Origin: Pseudoalteromonas carrageenovora IAM 12662
GTDB lineage: Bacteria; Pseudomonadota; Gammaproteobacteria; Enterobacterales; Alteromonadaceae
Direction: 5' to 3'
Assembly: GCF_900239935.1 (NCBI RefSeq)
Contig: NZ_LT965928.1
Location: 1,052,197 to 1,116,196 of the forward strand
Length of the DNA stretch: 64,000 nt
In this document: piece after piece, positions 35,886 through 44,701 of the stretch
Layout of the letters: every line of letters begins with the position of its first letter
How positions within the stretch are numbered: the first letter of the stretch is position 1
Notes under the pieces: generated by a model
Told to the model about the DNA's origin: nothing
Seen by the model: only the letters and a program-made list of their open reading frames with translations
Database searches by the model: none
Translations under genes and position numbers: made by a program

Positions 35886-37856
35886 ATGATCCCAGAACTT
35901 GGTTATTTTTCTTTAACGCTTGCCATGGTGCTTAGCGTTTTACTGTGTATTTTTCCGCTTTGGGGCGCGCATACCGGTAATCTTCGTTTAATGCGTGCAG
36001 CCCCTTCATTAGCTGTTGGGCAATTTGCTTTTGTACTACTTTCGTTTGCAGCGCTTATTTATGCCAGTTTAACGGATGATTTTACCGTATCGTATGTGGC
36101 GTATCATTCTAGTAGTACATTACCTTGGTATTATAAAGTTACCTCTACTTGGGGGGGCCATGAAGGCGCCATTTTATTGTGGCTAGTTATGCAAGCAGGG
36201 TGGACTGCAGCGGTAGCTGTGCGCTCTAAATCGCTGCCATGGGTATTACGTGCGCGTGTATTGGGTGTGCTTGGATTTTTAGGTGTAGGTTTTATGATGT
36301 ACACCTTATTACTTTCAAGTCCTTTTGAGCGTTTATTACCTTATTTTCCAGTTGAGGGGCGCGACTTAAACCCGCTACTTCAGGACCCTGGGATGATTAT
36401 TCATCCACCATTGCTGTACATGGGTTATGTTGGGCTATCGGTTGCTTTTTCTTTTGCTATTGCCGCACTTTTAACAGGCAAGCTTGATAATACATGGGCT
36501 AAATGGTCACGCCCATGGACAATGACCGCTTGGGGTTTCTTAGGGTTAGGTCTTACTATTGGCAGTTGGTGGGCTTATTCAGAGCTTGGCTGGGGCGGCT
36601 GGTGGTTTTGGGATCCAGTAGAAAATGCAGCGCTAATGCCTTGGCTTGTAGCCACTGCATTACTGCACTCTCTGAGCGTAACCGAAAAACGCGGTATTTT
36701 TAAATCGTGGACGGTATTATTGGCTATAGCTGGTTTTTCATTAAGCTTGTTAGGCACCTTTATTGTGCGCTCGGGCATTATTGTATCGGTGCATGCGTTT
36801 GCTACCGATCCTGATAGGGGCTTATTTATACTCGCCTTTTTAGGTGTGGTTGTCGGTGGCGGCTTAGCTTTGTATGCACTGCGTGTATCGCAGGTATACA
36901 GCGAAGGTCGATACAAGTTTGTATCGCGCGAAGTGGCGTTGTGGCTCAATAATATATTTTTAGTGGTTGCTACATTAATTGTTATGTTAGGTACGCTATT
37001 ACCTATGGTCCATAAAGAAATGGGCTTAGGTAGCATTTCTATTGGCGAACCGTTTTTTAATAAAATGTTTGCCATTTTATTAGTGCCTTTTGCAATTTTA
37101 ATGGGCATAGGGCCATTTTTACGCTGGAAGCAAAATAAATGGGCTTTTTTGCAAAACAAAATTTTAATGGGTGTATTAGTAAGTGTAGTAATAACCTGCA
37201 CTTGGTTATTCTCAAGTTACGAGATCGTAAAGCCACTTACATTATTAGCGACAACGCTTGCAGTTTGGGTTGCTTTATCAACAGGGATTGATATTTACAC
37301 CAAAGCAGCTGTGCATGGCACCTTAATAGAAGGTTTAAAACGCTTTACTGTAAGTTATTGGGCTATGGTGCTTGGGCACATTGGTATTGCATTTATTATT
37401 GCTGGTGTATCACTTACGTCTGCTTATTCAGTTGAACGCGATGTATCAATGAAACCAGGTGACACAGCTCAGCTTAACGAATATGAATATCGCTTTGATG
37501 GCGTTAAGACTATTAGAGGGCCAAATTACAGTGGTCATGCAGGCGTTGTATCAGTTCTTAAAAATAATGAGCTAGTAACACGTTTACACGCTGAAAAACG
37601 CAAATATGACATCGGAATGCAATTTATGACCGAGGCTGCAATAGATGCTGGTTTTAAACGTGATTTATATTTAGCGTTAGGTGAGCAGCTTAGTGGCGAT
37701 GCATGGTCACTTAGAATTTACCATAAACCATTTGTTCGCTGGATTTGGATTGGTGGTGTACTAATGTCATTCGCAGGGTTTATGATTTTATTTGATAAAC
37801 GCTATCGTACATCAGCTAAAACAGCGCGTAAGGCTGAATCGGAGAGTGCTTTATGA
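35886..37856 (+). CDS. ccmF: cytochrome c heme lyase subunit CcmF
   Basis: This large 656-residue membrane protein has about 15 helices. The WWD heme-handling domain is intact: GWGGWWFWDPVENAALMPW. STWGGHEGAILLW and the His residues flanking the WWD loop fit the heme b and heme c sites. With CcmH and CcmI it attaches heme to apocytochrome c. It overlaps ccmG by 4 bp. Confidence 0.97.
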   Translation: MIPELGYFSLTLAMVLSVLLCIFPLWGAHTGNLRLMRAAPSLAVGQFAFVLLSFAALIYASLTDDFTVSYVAYHSSSTLPWYYKVTSTWGGHEGAILLWLVMQAGWTAAVAVRSKSLPWVLRARVLGVLGFLGVGFMMYTLLLSSPFERLLPYFPVEGRDLNPLLQDPGMIIHPPLLYMGYVGLSVAFSFAIAALLTGKLDNTWAKWSRPWTMTAWGFLGLGLTIGSWWAYSELGWGGWWFWDPVENAALMPWLVATALLHSLSVTEKRGIFKSWTVLLAIAGFSLSLLGTFIVRSGIIVSVHAFATDPDRGLFILAFLGVVVGGGLALYALRVSQVYSEGRYKFVSREVALWLNNIFLVVATLIVMLGTLLPMVHKEMGLGSISIGEPFFNKMFAILLVPFAILMGIGPFLRWKQNKWAFLQNKILMGVLVSVVITCTWLFSSYEIVKPLTLLATTLAVWVALSTGIDIYTKAAVHGTLIEGLKRFTVSYWAMVLGHIGIAFIIAGVSLTSAYSVERDVSMKPGDTAQLNEYEYRFDGVKTIRGPNYSGHAGVVSVLKNNELVTRLHAEKRKYDIGMQFMTEAAIDAGFKRDLYLALGEQLSGDAWSLRIYHKPFVRWIWIGGVLMSFAGFMILFDKRYRTSAKTARKAESESAL

Positions 37857-38422
37857 ATCGTAAACTTTTAGCTATTGCACCGCTTTTAGTGTTTGCTTTT
37901 GTATGTGTATTTTTATACCAAGGGTTATTTGCAAACCCGCGAGAGATTCAAACTGGGCGACTAGGCCAAGATATGCCAGCGTTTAACCTGCCTGATTTAA
38001 TGCAAGACGACAAACGCTGGACTAACGAGTCGTTAAAAGGCGAGGTGTATTTACTTAATGTGTGGGGCACATGGTGCCCAACATGTTTGGTAGAGCTTGG
38101 CTATTTAACTAAGTTACGTGAGCAAGGCGTTAAAATTATTGGCCTTTATTATGTACAAGGTTACGATGCTGACTTTGATGGCCCATTTGATATGCAGGCT
38201 TTGCGCACAGATGTAACAGATATGCTTGGTCGCGCGGGTGATCCGTATCAATTTAATATTTTAGACTTGCACCGAACGCTTTCGCTTGATTTAGGCGTGT
38301 CGGGTGCGCCAGAAACATTTTTAGTTGATAAAAATGGCAAGATACTACTGCATCATACGGGCGATATAAATCCTCGGGTATGGCGCGCTAAATTTGCACC
38401 CGTTATGCAGGAGCTAAATTAA
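37853..38422 (+). CDS. ccmG: thiol:disulfide oxidoreductase CcmG/DsbE
   Basis: This 189-residue thioredoxin-like protein has one N-terminal membrane anchor (~7-25). The redox motif is WCPTC (Cys75, Cys78) in LLNVWGTWCPTCLVELGYL, with the cis-proline loop SGAPETFLVD. It keeps apocytochrome CXXCH cysteines reduced in the periplasm. Its stop overlaps the ccmH ATG by one base. Confidence 0.96.
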   Translation: MNRKLLAIAPLLVFAFVCVFLYQGLFANPREIQTGRLGQDMPAFNLPDLMQDDKRWTNESLKGEVYLLNVWGTWCPTCLVELGYLTKLREQGVKIIGLYYVQGYDADFDGPFDMQALRTDVTDMLGRAGDPYQFNILDLHRTLSLDLGVSGAPETFLVDKNGKILLHHTGDINPRVWRAKFAPVMQELN

Positions 38423-38883
38423 TGAGATTTTTTCTATTAAGCCTTAGTTTTTTTATAAGCATGGCCGCAAACGCTGAACTTGATCGTTATCAGTTTGATA
38501 ATAATGAGCAAGCAGTGCGTTTTGAAGAATTAACTAAAGAGCTTCGCTGCCCTAAATGCCAAAATCAGAATATTGCTGATTCGGATGCTGTTGTTGCTAA
38601 AGATTTACGCGATAAAGTTTTGGTACTTGTAAAAGAGGGCAAAACAAAAGACGAAGTAATTGACTACATGATTGATAGGTACGGCTACTTTGTTCACTAC
38701 GATCCTCCTGTTACACCGGCTACGCTCGTGCTTTGGGTGTTACCAGTACTCATAGTGATTATTGGTTTTGGCTTTATTGTAATTCGTCAGCGTAAAGCGT
38801 CTGTAAAGCAAACGTGGAGCAGTAGCGATGAAGCATTGCTTGCAAAGCTAATCGCTGATAACAAACGTCAGGAGCAAAGTTAA
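38422..38883 (+). CDS. ccmH: cytochrome c maturation protein CcmH (short form)
   Basis: This 153-residue protein has a signal peptide (~1-18), the redox motif LRCPKCQNQNIADS (Cys43, Cys46), and a single C-terminal transmembrane helix (~105-122). It reduces apocytochrome in the heme-lyase complex. The separate downstream ccmI gene shows that the E. coli-style CcmH fusion is split here. Confidence 0.96.
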   Translation: MRFFLLSLSFFISMAANAELDRYQFDNNEQAVRFEELTKELRCPKCQNQNIADSDAVVAKDLRDKVLVLVKEGKTKDEVIDYMIDRYGYFVHYDPPVTPATLVLWVLPVLIVIIGFGFIVIRQRKASVKQTWSSSDEALLAKLIADNKRQEQS

Positions 38884-40133
38884 TGATTTTAATGTGGGCG
38901 TGTTTTGCTTTACTCACACTAATTGCTATCGCATTCGTGGCGTTACCTTTTTTACAAAAAGAGCGAGTGCAAACTATTACGCACAACGCTAATGCTGAGC
39001 TTATCAGTATATATGAGCAGCGTTTAGTTGAATTACAAACCGATTTAGATAACCAACGTATAGATTTAAAAAATCATAATGAATCGGTTATTGAGTTAAA
39101 ACGCCGTTTGCTTAACGAGTTATCACCTGAAAAATCGTTAAACAGCAAAGGTAATAACCGTATATTTGCATTAACGGGTGCTGCTTTTGTTATTGCTTTG
39201 ACCGGTGTGTTTTATACATTTACCGGAAGTGAGCAACAAATTTCTGCATGGCATGATGCAATGGACAATCTTGCTGATTACGGTGAACGTGCTGTTATGC
39301 AAAAAGGAGAGCCACTTAGTCAAAATGAGCTACAAGCATTTGCTTTAGCACTTAGAACAAAGCTTAGCCAAACAGGCGATGATGAAGTTGCTTGGATGTT
39401 ATTAGGCCGCGTTGCTATGTCACTTAATGAGTTTGATATGGCGCAGCAGTCGTTTGATAAAGCACTGCAAATGAACCCTGATAACATGCAAGTGTTAATA
39501 AGCTTCAGCCAAGTTTTATTGCTTGAGGGCAGCGAAGCTAACATGACCCGTGCAGCGGGTATGCTTTCAAAGGTATTAAAAGTTGAGCCTACTAATTTAG
39601 ATGCAATATCGTTATTAGCGTTAATAGCTTATGAGCGAAAAGATTGGCCTCAAGCTAAAGCTGCGTTTGAAGTGCTTCTTGCCAGTATGCAAAAAAATGA
39701 TACACGTTATGAAATGATAGCAGGACGTATCGCTGATATCGAAGAGCAAATGCAAGCAGAAGGCTCTGTTTTACCCGTTACAACACAAAGTGTTATTAAT
39801 GTAACAGTAAAACTGACAGATGAGCTTAAACAACAACAACCAGAAAGTGGTATTTTATTTGTGTTTGCAAAAGCAGCGCAGGGCTCACCCATGCCGCTGG
39901 CTGTTGTAAAGCTTAAAGAGTATAGCTTTCCAATGAGCGTGCAATTAACAGATGCGAATGCAATGGTTGCTGGGTTAAACTTATCAAGTGCACAAGATAT
40001 CGTTATATCTGCGCGAATATCTAAAGATGAATCGGTTATGCCAAGTTCGGGTGAGCTAGAAGGGCATTCAGATAAACTAACACGTAAAAATGTAAGTGAC
40101 TACACACTTACAGTTGATACATTAATACCTTAA
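38883..40133 (+). CDS. ccmI: cytochrome c maturation protein CcmI, TPR-containing
   Basis: This 416-residue protein has two N-terminal transmembrane helices (about 2-20 and ~94-112) around a cytoplasmic coiled segment, then periplasmic TPR repeats (~160-290; AWMLLGRVAMSLNEFDMAQQ is a clear repeat) and a C-terminal beta domain (~300-416). It captures apocytochrome c for the CcmFH lyase. It completes ccmABCDEFGHI. MlaA starts 9 bp later. Confidence 0.93.
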   Translation: MILMWACFALLTLIAIAFVALPFLQKERVQTITHNANAELISIYEQRLVELQTDLDNQRIDLKNHNESVIELKRRLLNELSPEKSLNSKGNNRIFALTGAAFVIALTGVFYTFTGSEQQISAWHDAMDNLADYGERAVMQKGEPLSQNELQAFALALRTKLSQTGDDEVAWMLLGRVAMSLNEFDMAQQSFDKALQMNPDNMQVLISFSQVLLLEGSEANMTRAAGMLSKVLKVEPTNLDAISLLALIAYERKDWPQAKAAFEVLLASMQKNDTRYEMIAGRIADIEEQMQAEGSVLPVTTQSVINVTVKLTDELKQQQPESGILFVFAKAAQGSPMPLAVVKLKEYSFPMSVQLTDANAMVAGLNLSSAQDIVISARISKDESVMPSSGELEGHSDKLTRKNVSDYTLTVDTLIP

Positions 40134-40142
40134 GGACATTAG

Positions 40143-40874
40143 ATGTTAAAGCATAGTTTTACTTTTTTGTGTTTACTGATACTTGCAGGGTGTGCGCAAG
40201 TACCAGAAAATAAAGTGGATGAACGAGATCCACTACAAAATATTAACCGTCCATTGTACGACTTTAATATGGATGTACTTGATGCCTATATTCTACGTCC
40301 TGTCGCTGTAGGGTACGTTGAAGTAACGCCTGTCCCGGTTAGGAATTCAATAGTGAACTTCACTGATAATATTTCTGCACCAGTGGACATGATTAACGCT
40401 GGCCTTCAAGGTAAACCAGGCAATGCAAGTGTGAGCCTCGCCCGCTTTTTAGTGAATTCAACTGTAGGTATATTTGGTATATTTGATGTAGCTAGTTCAT
40501 TAGGTTTGAATCATGTAGATGAAGATTTTGGACAAACGTTAGGTGTGTGGGGCGTAGGAGACGGCGCCTATTTAATGCTGCCTGCAATGGGACCAACAAC
40601 TGCACGTAACTTAACAGGTGACGTAGTTGATAACTTTGTTTTACCGGAAGTCGCGCTTACTACACCACAAACTATTTTAGTGTTTGTATTAAAAGCTGTA
40701 GAAGCTAGAGCGTCACTTATCCCTCAAGAAGGCTTATTAAATGATTCACTTGATCCGTACCTTTTTGTAAAAGATATTTATTTTCAGCGTCAAATTTATG
40801 AACTATATGACGGTAACCCGCCGATTAAAGAAGAACCTGAAGACTTTGATGAAGACTTCTTAGAAAGTCTATAA
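40143..40874 (+). CDS. mlaA: phospholipid-transport lipoprotein MlaA (VacJ)
   Basis: This 243-residue outer-membrane lipoprotein has lipobox LILAGC (Cys17). MlaA features are visible: DPLQNINRPLYDFNMDVLDA at the start, FTDNISAPVDMINAGLQGK, and DEDFGQTLGVWGVGDGAYLM. It removes misplaced phospholipids from the outer leaflet and passes them to MlaC. The other mla genes are not in this window. Being 9 bp downstream of ccmI, it may be read through from the ccm operon. An acidic tail (EEPEDFDEDFLE) ends the protein. Confidence 0.95.
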   Translation: MLKHSFTFLCLLILAGCAQVPENKVDERDPLQNINRPLYDFNMDVLDAYILRPVAVGYVEVTPVPVRNSIVNFTDNISAPVDMINAGLQGKPGNASVSLARFLVNSTVGIFGIFDVASSLGLNHVDEDFGQTLGVWGVGDGAYLMLPAMGPTTARNLTGDVVDNFVLPEVALTTPQTILVFVLKAVEARASLIPQEGLLNDSLDPYLFVKDIYFQRQIYELYDGNPPIKEEPEDFDEDFLESL

Positions 40875-40910
40875 GCGTAATTATGGCTTAAGTGTTTAGC
40901 TAACTATAAC

Positions 40911-40952
40911 AAAAATGCCAGCAAATATGCTGGCAAATATGCTGGCATTTTT
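40911..40952. terminator. terminator with a duplicated right arm between mlaA and the EAL-HDOD gene
   Basis: AAAAATGCCAGCA at 40911 can pair with either of two copies of TGCTGGC; the second continues as ATTTTT, giving a long bidirectional stem. It lies 36 bp past mlaA and 19 bp before the convergent gene's stop. Confidence 0.8.
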
Positions 40953-40971
40953 AGTTTCAAATTACAGGTTA

Positions 40972-42195
40972 TTATTCGTTAACCATTAACTGCATTTGCT
41001 CACTTACCCAACCTAGGGCTTCGTGATAGGCGTCGGGTACTTTATCACCAAGGTTAAGCTCTTTAGTAAGCGCATTAGCTGCTTCCCAATTTGCTTGCTC
41101 ATAATATTTAACAAGATTTAAATATTTAGCTAGTAACCCTTCATCTTCCAATAATGCCGCTTTAATATCGTTAGAAAGGGGAAGTTTTTTCATTACGCTT
41201 TCCATGCTTTCATCTAATATGGCGTCCATTAGCGACATCATGCCGGTTAAAAAAGCCATACCGGTATCTTTAAATTGACCATGAGATATTGCAAGTAGCT
41301 CACCAAAGCGAGCACGAGTAAGTGATAACCTAATTAGCTCTACAGGTTTATCGGCAGACACCTGTGCGGCAAACAGTAGTGATAATAACTTTTTAATTTC
41401 GTTAGCGCCTAAAACAATAAGCGCTTGTTTAATAGTGCTTATCTCTGCGCGTCGGGCGAATGCTGCTGAGTTAGAATAACGAAGTAACTTGTACGATAGG
41501 TTTACGTCTCTCTCAAAAACATCTGTAATTTTTTTAAGATCCATATCAACGTTAGAAGTTTCGTATAAAAGCTCAGCTAAGGCCATCTCTGAAGGTGGCA
41601 GCGCTTTACTTTGCACCATTTCAGGCTTTGAAAAAAAGAACCCTTGAAAGTAGTCAAAGCCTAGATCTAATGCTTGCTCATATATGTCGTATGTTTCAAC
41701 TTTTTCGGCAAGTAACTTAATATGTGGATACGGTTTTAAATCGTTAATTATGGTTTTTATTGTATCTACATCGCACGATAAAAAGTCTATTTTAATAATA
41801 TCTATAAACGGATAGAAATGACGCCAAACTGGCTGATGAATGTAATCATCTAATGCAATCGTATAGCCTTTATCTTTTAAGTCTTTAACAATCGCTAATA
41901 AGCGTTTGCCGGGCTGTATGGTTTCAAGTATTTCTACTACAACATCATCTTTACCTAGCATGCTAGGGTAACCTTTTAGCAGGGTTTCTAAGGTAAAGTT
42001 AATATAAGCCGGCTTGTTATCGGTTAAATCTTCTAGACCAAAGTTAAATTGGCTACCTTCAATTAATCGAGTTGTTGCTTCATCTCCGTCTATGTTTGGG
42101 AATACGTTATCAACGCCATCACGAAATAAAAGCTCATAACCAATGAGTTCTTTTTCTCGATTTAAGATAGGTTGGCGCGCGGCGTAAAAATACAT
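40972..42195 (-). CDS. EAL-HDOD domain protein
   Basis: This 407-residue cytoplasmic protein has an N-terminal EAL-like domain (~1-190) and a C-terminal HDOD domain (~200-385). The EAL motif is degenerate (YELLFRDG at the usual site), so phosphodiesterase activity is doubtful; VETYDIYEQALDLGFDYFQG and FSKPE mark the domain end. HDOD domains are signalling modules related to HD hydrolases. Such proteins affect motility and biofilm in related bacteria. I chose ATG 42195 (MYFYAARQPIL, GGAA seven bases upstream); a TTG at 42255 would add a hydrophobic stretch without a ribosome site. Confidence 0.85.
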   Translation of the reverse strand: MYFYAARQPILNREKELIGYELLFRDGVDNVFPNIDGDEATTRLIEGSQFNFGLEDLTDNKPAYINFTLETLLKGYPSMLGKDDVVVEILETIQPGKRLLAIVKDLKDKGYTIALDDYIHQPVWRHFYPFIDIIKIDFLSCDVDTIKTIINDLKPYPHIKLLAEKVETYDIYEQALDLGFDYFQGFFFSKPEMVQSKALPPSEMALAELLYETSNVDMDLKKITDVFERDVNLSYKLLRYSNSAAFARRAEISTIKQALIVLGANEIKKLLSLLFAAQVSADKPVELIRLSLTRARFGELLAISHGQFKDTGMAFLTGMMSLMDAILDESMESVMKKLPLSNDIKAALLEDEGLLAKYLNLVKYYEQANWEAANALTKELNLGDKVPDAYHEALGWVSEQMQLMVNE

Positions 42196-42528
42196 AAACA
42201 GTTCCGTTGAAATTATAATTATAAGTATTGTAATAATATATGGCAAAAGATTCAAAATAGCATTACTAATATTAGTGGGATTAAGAAGTTATCATTAATA
42301 AATAGAGGTTTTATTTACCTATTTTAATTTGTTTTTGTTATTTTGTTGTAAAAACATGCAATATGAATATTTTTAAATCAAGAAAATGTAACTAGTTGGA
42401 GATCTACTTAAAAGGCATGATATAGTCATCGAGAATGGTTTTTACCCCAATAGTGTCTTAACTATAAAACTTTAAGAGTCATTATTCGGATTAAAAGCCT
42501 GTTATTTAATTATTGTGCGGAGGCTAAT
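42196..42528. other. 333-bp divergent intergenic region before putP
   Basis: This AT-rich region should contain promoters for putP and the EAL-HDOD gene. I see no convincing operator, hairpin or ORF, apart from the GGAGG ribosome site of putP at 42519-42523. Confidence 0.5.
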
Positions 42529-44007
42529 TTGGAAACAGGAATGATTATTTCACTAGCGTTATACTTTATTGTAATGTTAGGTATCGGACTATATGCATAT
42601 AAACAATCTACAAGTGATGTCTCTGGTTATATGTTAGGTGGACGAAGTCTTTCACCAAGTGTTGCGGCGCTATCAGCTGGTGCGTCAGACATGAGTGGTT
42701 GGATTTTAATGGGTCTACCTGGCGCGATGTTTGTTACTGGCTTTAGCAGTACCTGGATTGCTATAGGGCTTGTAATTGGCGCTTGGCTTAACTATCTGTT
42801 AGTTGCACCTAGATTGCGTGTATACACAGAAAAAGCTAACGACTCTATCACCATCCCGGATTGCTTCTCAAACCGTTTTAACGACAAATCTAACTTGCTA
42901 CGTGTTGTATCTGCCGTGGTAATTATTGTTTTCTTTACTCTTTATACTTCGTCAGGTGTTGTGGCCGGCGGTAAATTATTTGAAAGTTCATTTGGTTTAA
43001 GTTACGAGATGGGCCTCTATATCACAACAGGTGTTGTGGTTTTGTACACTTTATTTGGCGGCTTCTTAGCTGTGAGCTTAACTGACTTTGTGCAAGGTTG
43101 TATCATGTTTGTTGCACTTATTTTAGTGCCAACGGTTGCATACTCTTTATTAGAACAACCACTTGAGTCTACCTTACACAGCGTAAATCCAGATATGCTT
43201 AACTGGATAGGCGCGGGCTCTGCATTAGGTATTATTTCGGCAATGGCTTGGGGTTTAGGCTACTTTGGTCAGCCACATATTATTGTTCGCTTTATGTCTG
43301 TGCGCAGCGTTAAAGATATGCCAACAGCACGCCGTATTGGTATGACGTGGATGATAGTTGCCGCTATCGGAGCTGTAGGCACTGGTTTATTTGGTGCAGC
43401 TTATACATACGAAAATAACATTGTGGTTGATGATCCTGAGACAATTTTCTTAATTCTTTCAGAGCTTTTATTCCACCCATTAATTGCTGGCTTTTTACTA
43501 GCTGCAATTTTAGCTGCAATTATGAGTACAATTTCTTCACAATTACTGGTTAGTTCAAGCTCTTTAACTGAGGATTTTTACAAAACATTTCTGCGCAAAG
43601 AAGCAAGTGATACAGAGCTTGTAACTGTTGGTCGTATTAGTGTTGCAGCTGTTGCTATGTGTGCAATTTACCTTGCATATGACAGGGATAGCTCAATCTT
43701 AAGCTTAGTAAGTAACGCGTGGGCGGGCTTTGGTGCTGCATTTGGTCCACTTGTGTTATTTAGCCTGTACTGGAAGCGTATGAACTTTGAAGGTGCGCTA
43801 GCGGGTATGTTAGTAGGTGCCGGAACAGTATTGGTTTGGATATATTCTCCATTTACTATTGATGGACAAAGCTTGAGCAGCTACATGTACGAAATTGTAC
43901 CTGGCTTTATTTTAGCAAGTATTGCGATTGTTGTTGTTAGCTTAGCGACCAAAGAGCCAGAGCAAAACATCACCGCTTTATTTGATGAAGTTGAAAAAGA
44001 GCTTTAA
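42529..44007 (+). CDS. putP: sodium/proline symporter PutP
   Basis: This 492-residue inner-membrane transporter of the SSS family imports proline with sodium. Visible family stretches are GYMLGGRSLSPSVAALSAGASDMSGW in helices 1-2 (sodium site), GYFGQPHIIVRFMSV, and SNAWAGFGAAFGPLVLFSLYW. About 13 hydrophobic segments match the family. The start is TTG 42529, supported by GGAGG five bases upstream; ATG 42541 would be too far from it. PutA is not nearby, so the gene stands alone. Confidence 0.95.
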   Translation: METGMIISLALYFIVMLGIGLYAYKQSTSDVSGYMLGGRSLSPSVAALSAGASDMSGWILMGLPGAMFVTGFSSTWIAIGLVIGAWLNYLLVAPRLRVYTEKANDSITIPDCFSNRFNDKSNLLRVVSAVVIIVFFTLYTSSGVVAGGKLFESSFGLSYEMGLYITTGVVVLYTLFGGFLAVSLTDFVQGCIMFVALILVPTVAYSLLEQPLESTLHSVNPDMLNWIGAGSALGIISAMAWGLGYFGQPHIIVRFMSVRSVKDMPTARRIGMTWMIVAAIGAVGTGLFGAAYTYENNIVVDDPETIFLILSELLFHPLIAGFLLAAILAAIMSTISSQLLVSSSSLTEDFYKTFLRKEASDTELVTVGRISVAAVAMCAIYLAYDRDSSILSLVSNAWAGFGAAFGPLVLFSLYWKRMNFEGALAGMLVGAGTVLVWIYSPFTIDGQSLSSYMYEIVPGFILASIAIVVVSLATKEPEQNITALFDEVEKEL

Positions 44008-44506
44008 TAATTAGCTAATTTATTTAGTTTTTTATAAGAAACGAAAGGCCAGAGGTGCAAACTTCTGGCCTTTTTAATATTCAAAATTTGCTAATATCAA
44101 CCTGCGAAATACTTATACTAATTTACTCAATTAATTCCAATCCACAATAATATTTAGTCAATCTGAAAGATTAAATCTGGCGCTAATTACGTTAAAAATC
44201 TCTGATATACGACTGCATGGATGCAGGAAGTAGAATAATTCATGAGCAATTGCCTGGAGCGACTAAATAACACCTTTGCATGCCGACAGCTGCGTTAATT
44301 TACTTACAATAGAGCATTGTTGGGTATTAAACTTATTTTCTTTGACTGAAAACGCTTGCTTGAGAGTAATAAATTCAATGGTTGAGTGTTTTAAAATGTT
44401 AGTAAATCTCTTCACTAGAGTTTAAGTTGTACAGAGCTTTAAATTTTACTTTATTGTAGTTAAACTGCTGCCTTATTTTTGAGCTATTAAATAAGGGGGG
44501 ATAGCT
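44008..44506. other. 499-bp intergenic region with a possible repeat or mobile-element remnant
   Basis: Beyond the putP terminator, about 44150-44400 has a patch less AT-rich than its surroundings. One frame reads IYDCMDAGSRIIHEQLPGAT before a stop at about 44270, with no start codon or ribosome site that would make it a gene. Short near-palindromes such as TGCATGGATGCA occur. Candidates are a multi-copy intergenic repeat or a decayed gene. The rest holds the leader of the small membrane protein gene. Confidence 0.45.
44044..44075 (+). terminator. rho-independent terminator after putP
   Basis: A 13-bp stem with one G-T pair (AAAGGCCAGAGGT / ACTTCTGGCCTTT) ends in a T run, 36 bp past the putP stop. 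Confidence 0.88.
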
Positions 44507-44701
44507 TTGCTATTTGCTTTAATAAGCTGTTTATTTATTGCTGTGATGTATTTTGAAGCTATTAAAAAAGGCATGCCAGTAAAACGCTGGTTATTGTTAG
44601 GTGGGACCTTAGGACCTGTAGCGTGGTGTCTGTTTAACCTACATTATCGTAGAGCTTTACTGCGCAATATAGGCTTTAGTGCGTGTGTTTGGCGACCTTA
44701 A
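44507..44701 (+). CDS. small membrane protein of unknown function
   Basis: This 64-residue ORF starts with TTG six bases behind AAGGGGGG, a strong ribosome site that supports translation. It contains two hydrophobic segments (~1-17 and ~27-45) joined by a basic turn (KKGMPVKRW), then HYRRALLRN. The glycine-rich GGTLGPVAWCLF second helix looks like a designed membrane hairpin. I do not recognise the family. Its end overlaps the convergent PAS-GGDEF-EAL gene by 4 bp. Confidence 0.6.
   Translation: MLFALISCLFIAVMYFEAIKKGMPVKRWLLLGGTLGPVAWCLFNLHYRRALLRNIGFSACVWRP

Noticed and set aside
36575..37201. A 208-codon ORF antisense to ccmF
   Set aside because: It lies wholly within ccmF in another frame and its Asn/Thr/Lys/Pro-rich sequence is typical of a shadow of membrane-protein codons.
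42196..42255. An N-terminal membrane helix on the EAL-HDOD protein
   Set aside because: It needs a TTG start without a ribosome site. ATG 42195 with GGAA seven bases upstream gives the usual family N-terminus.
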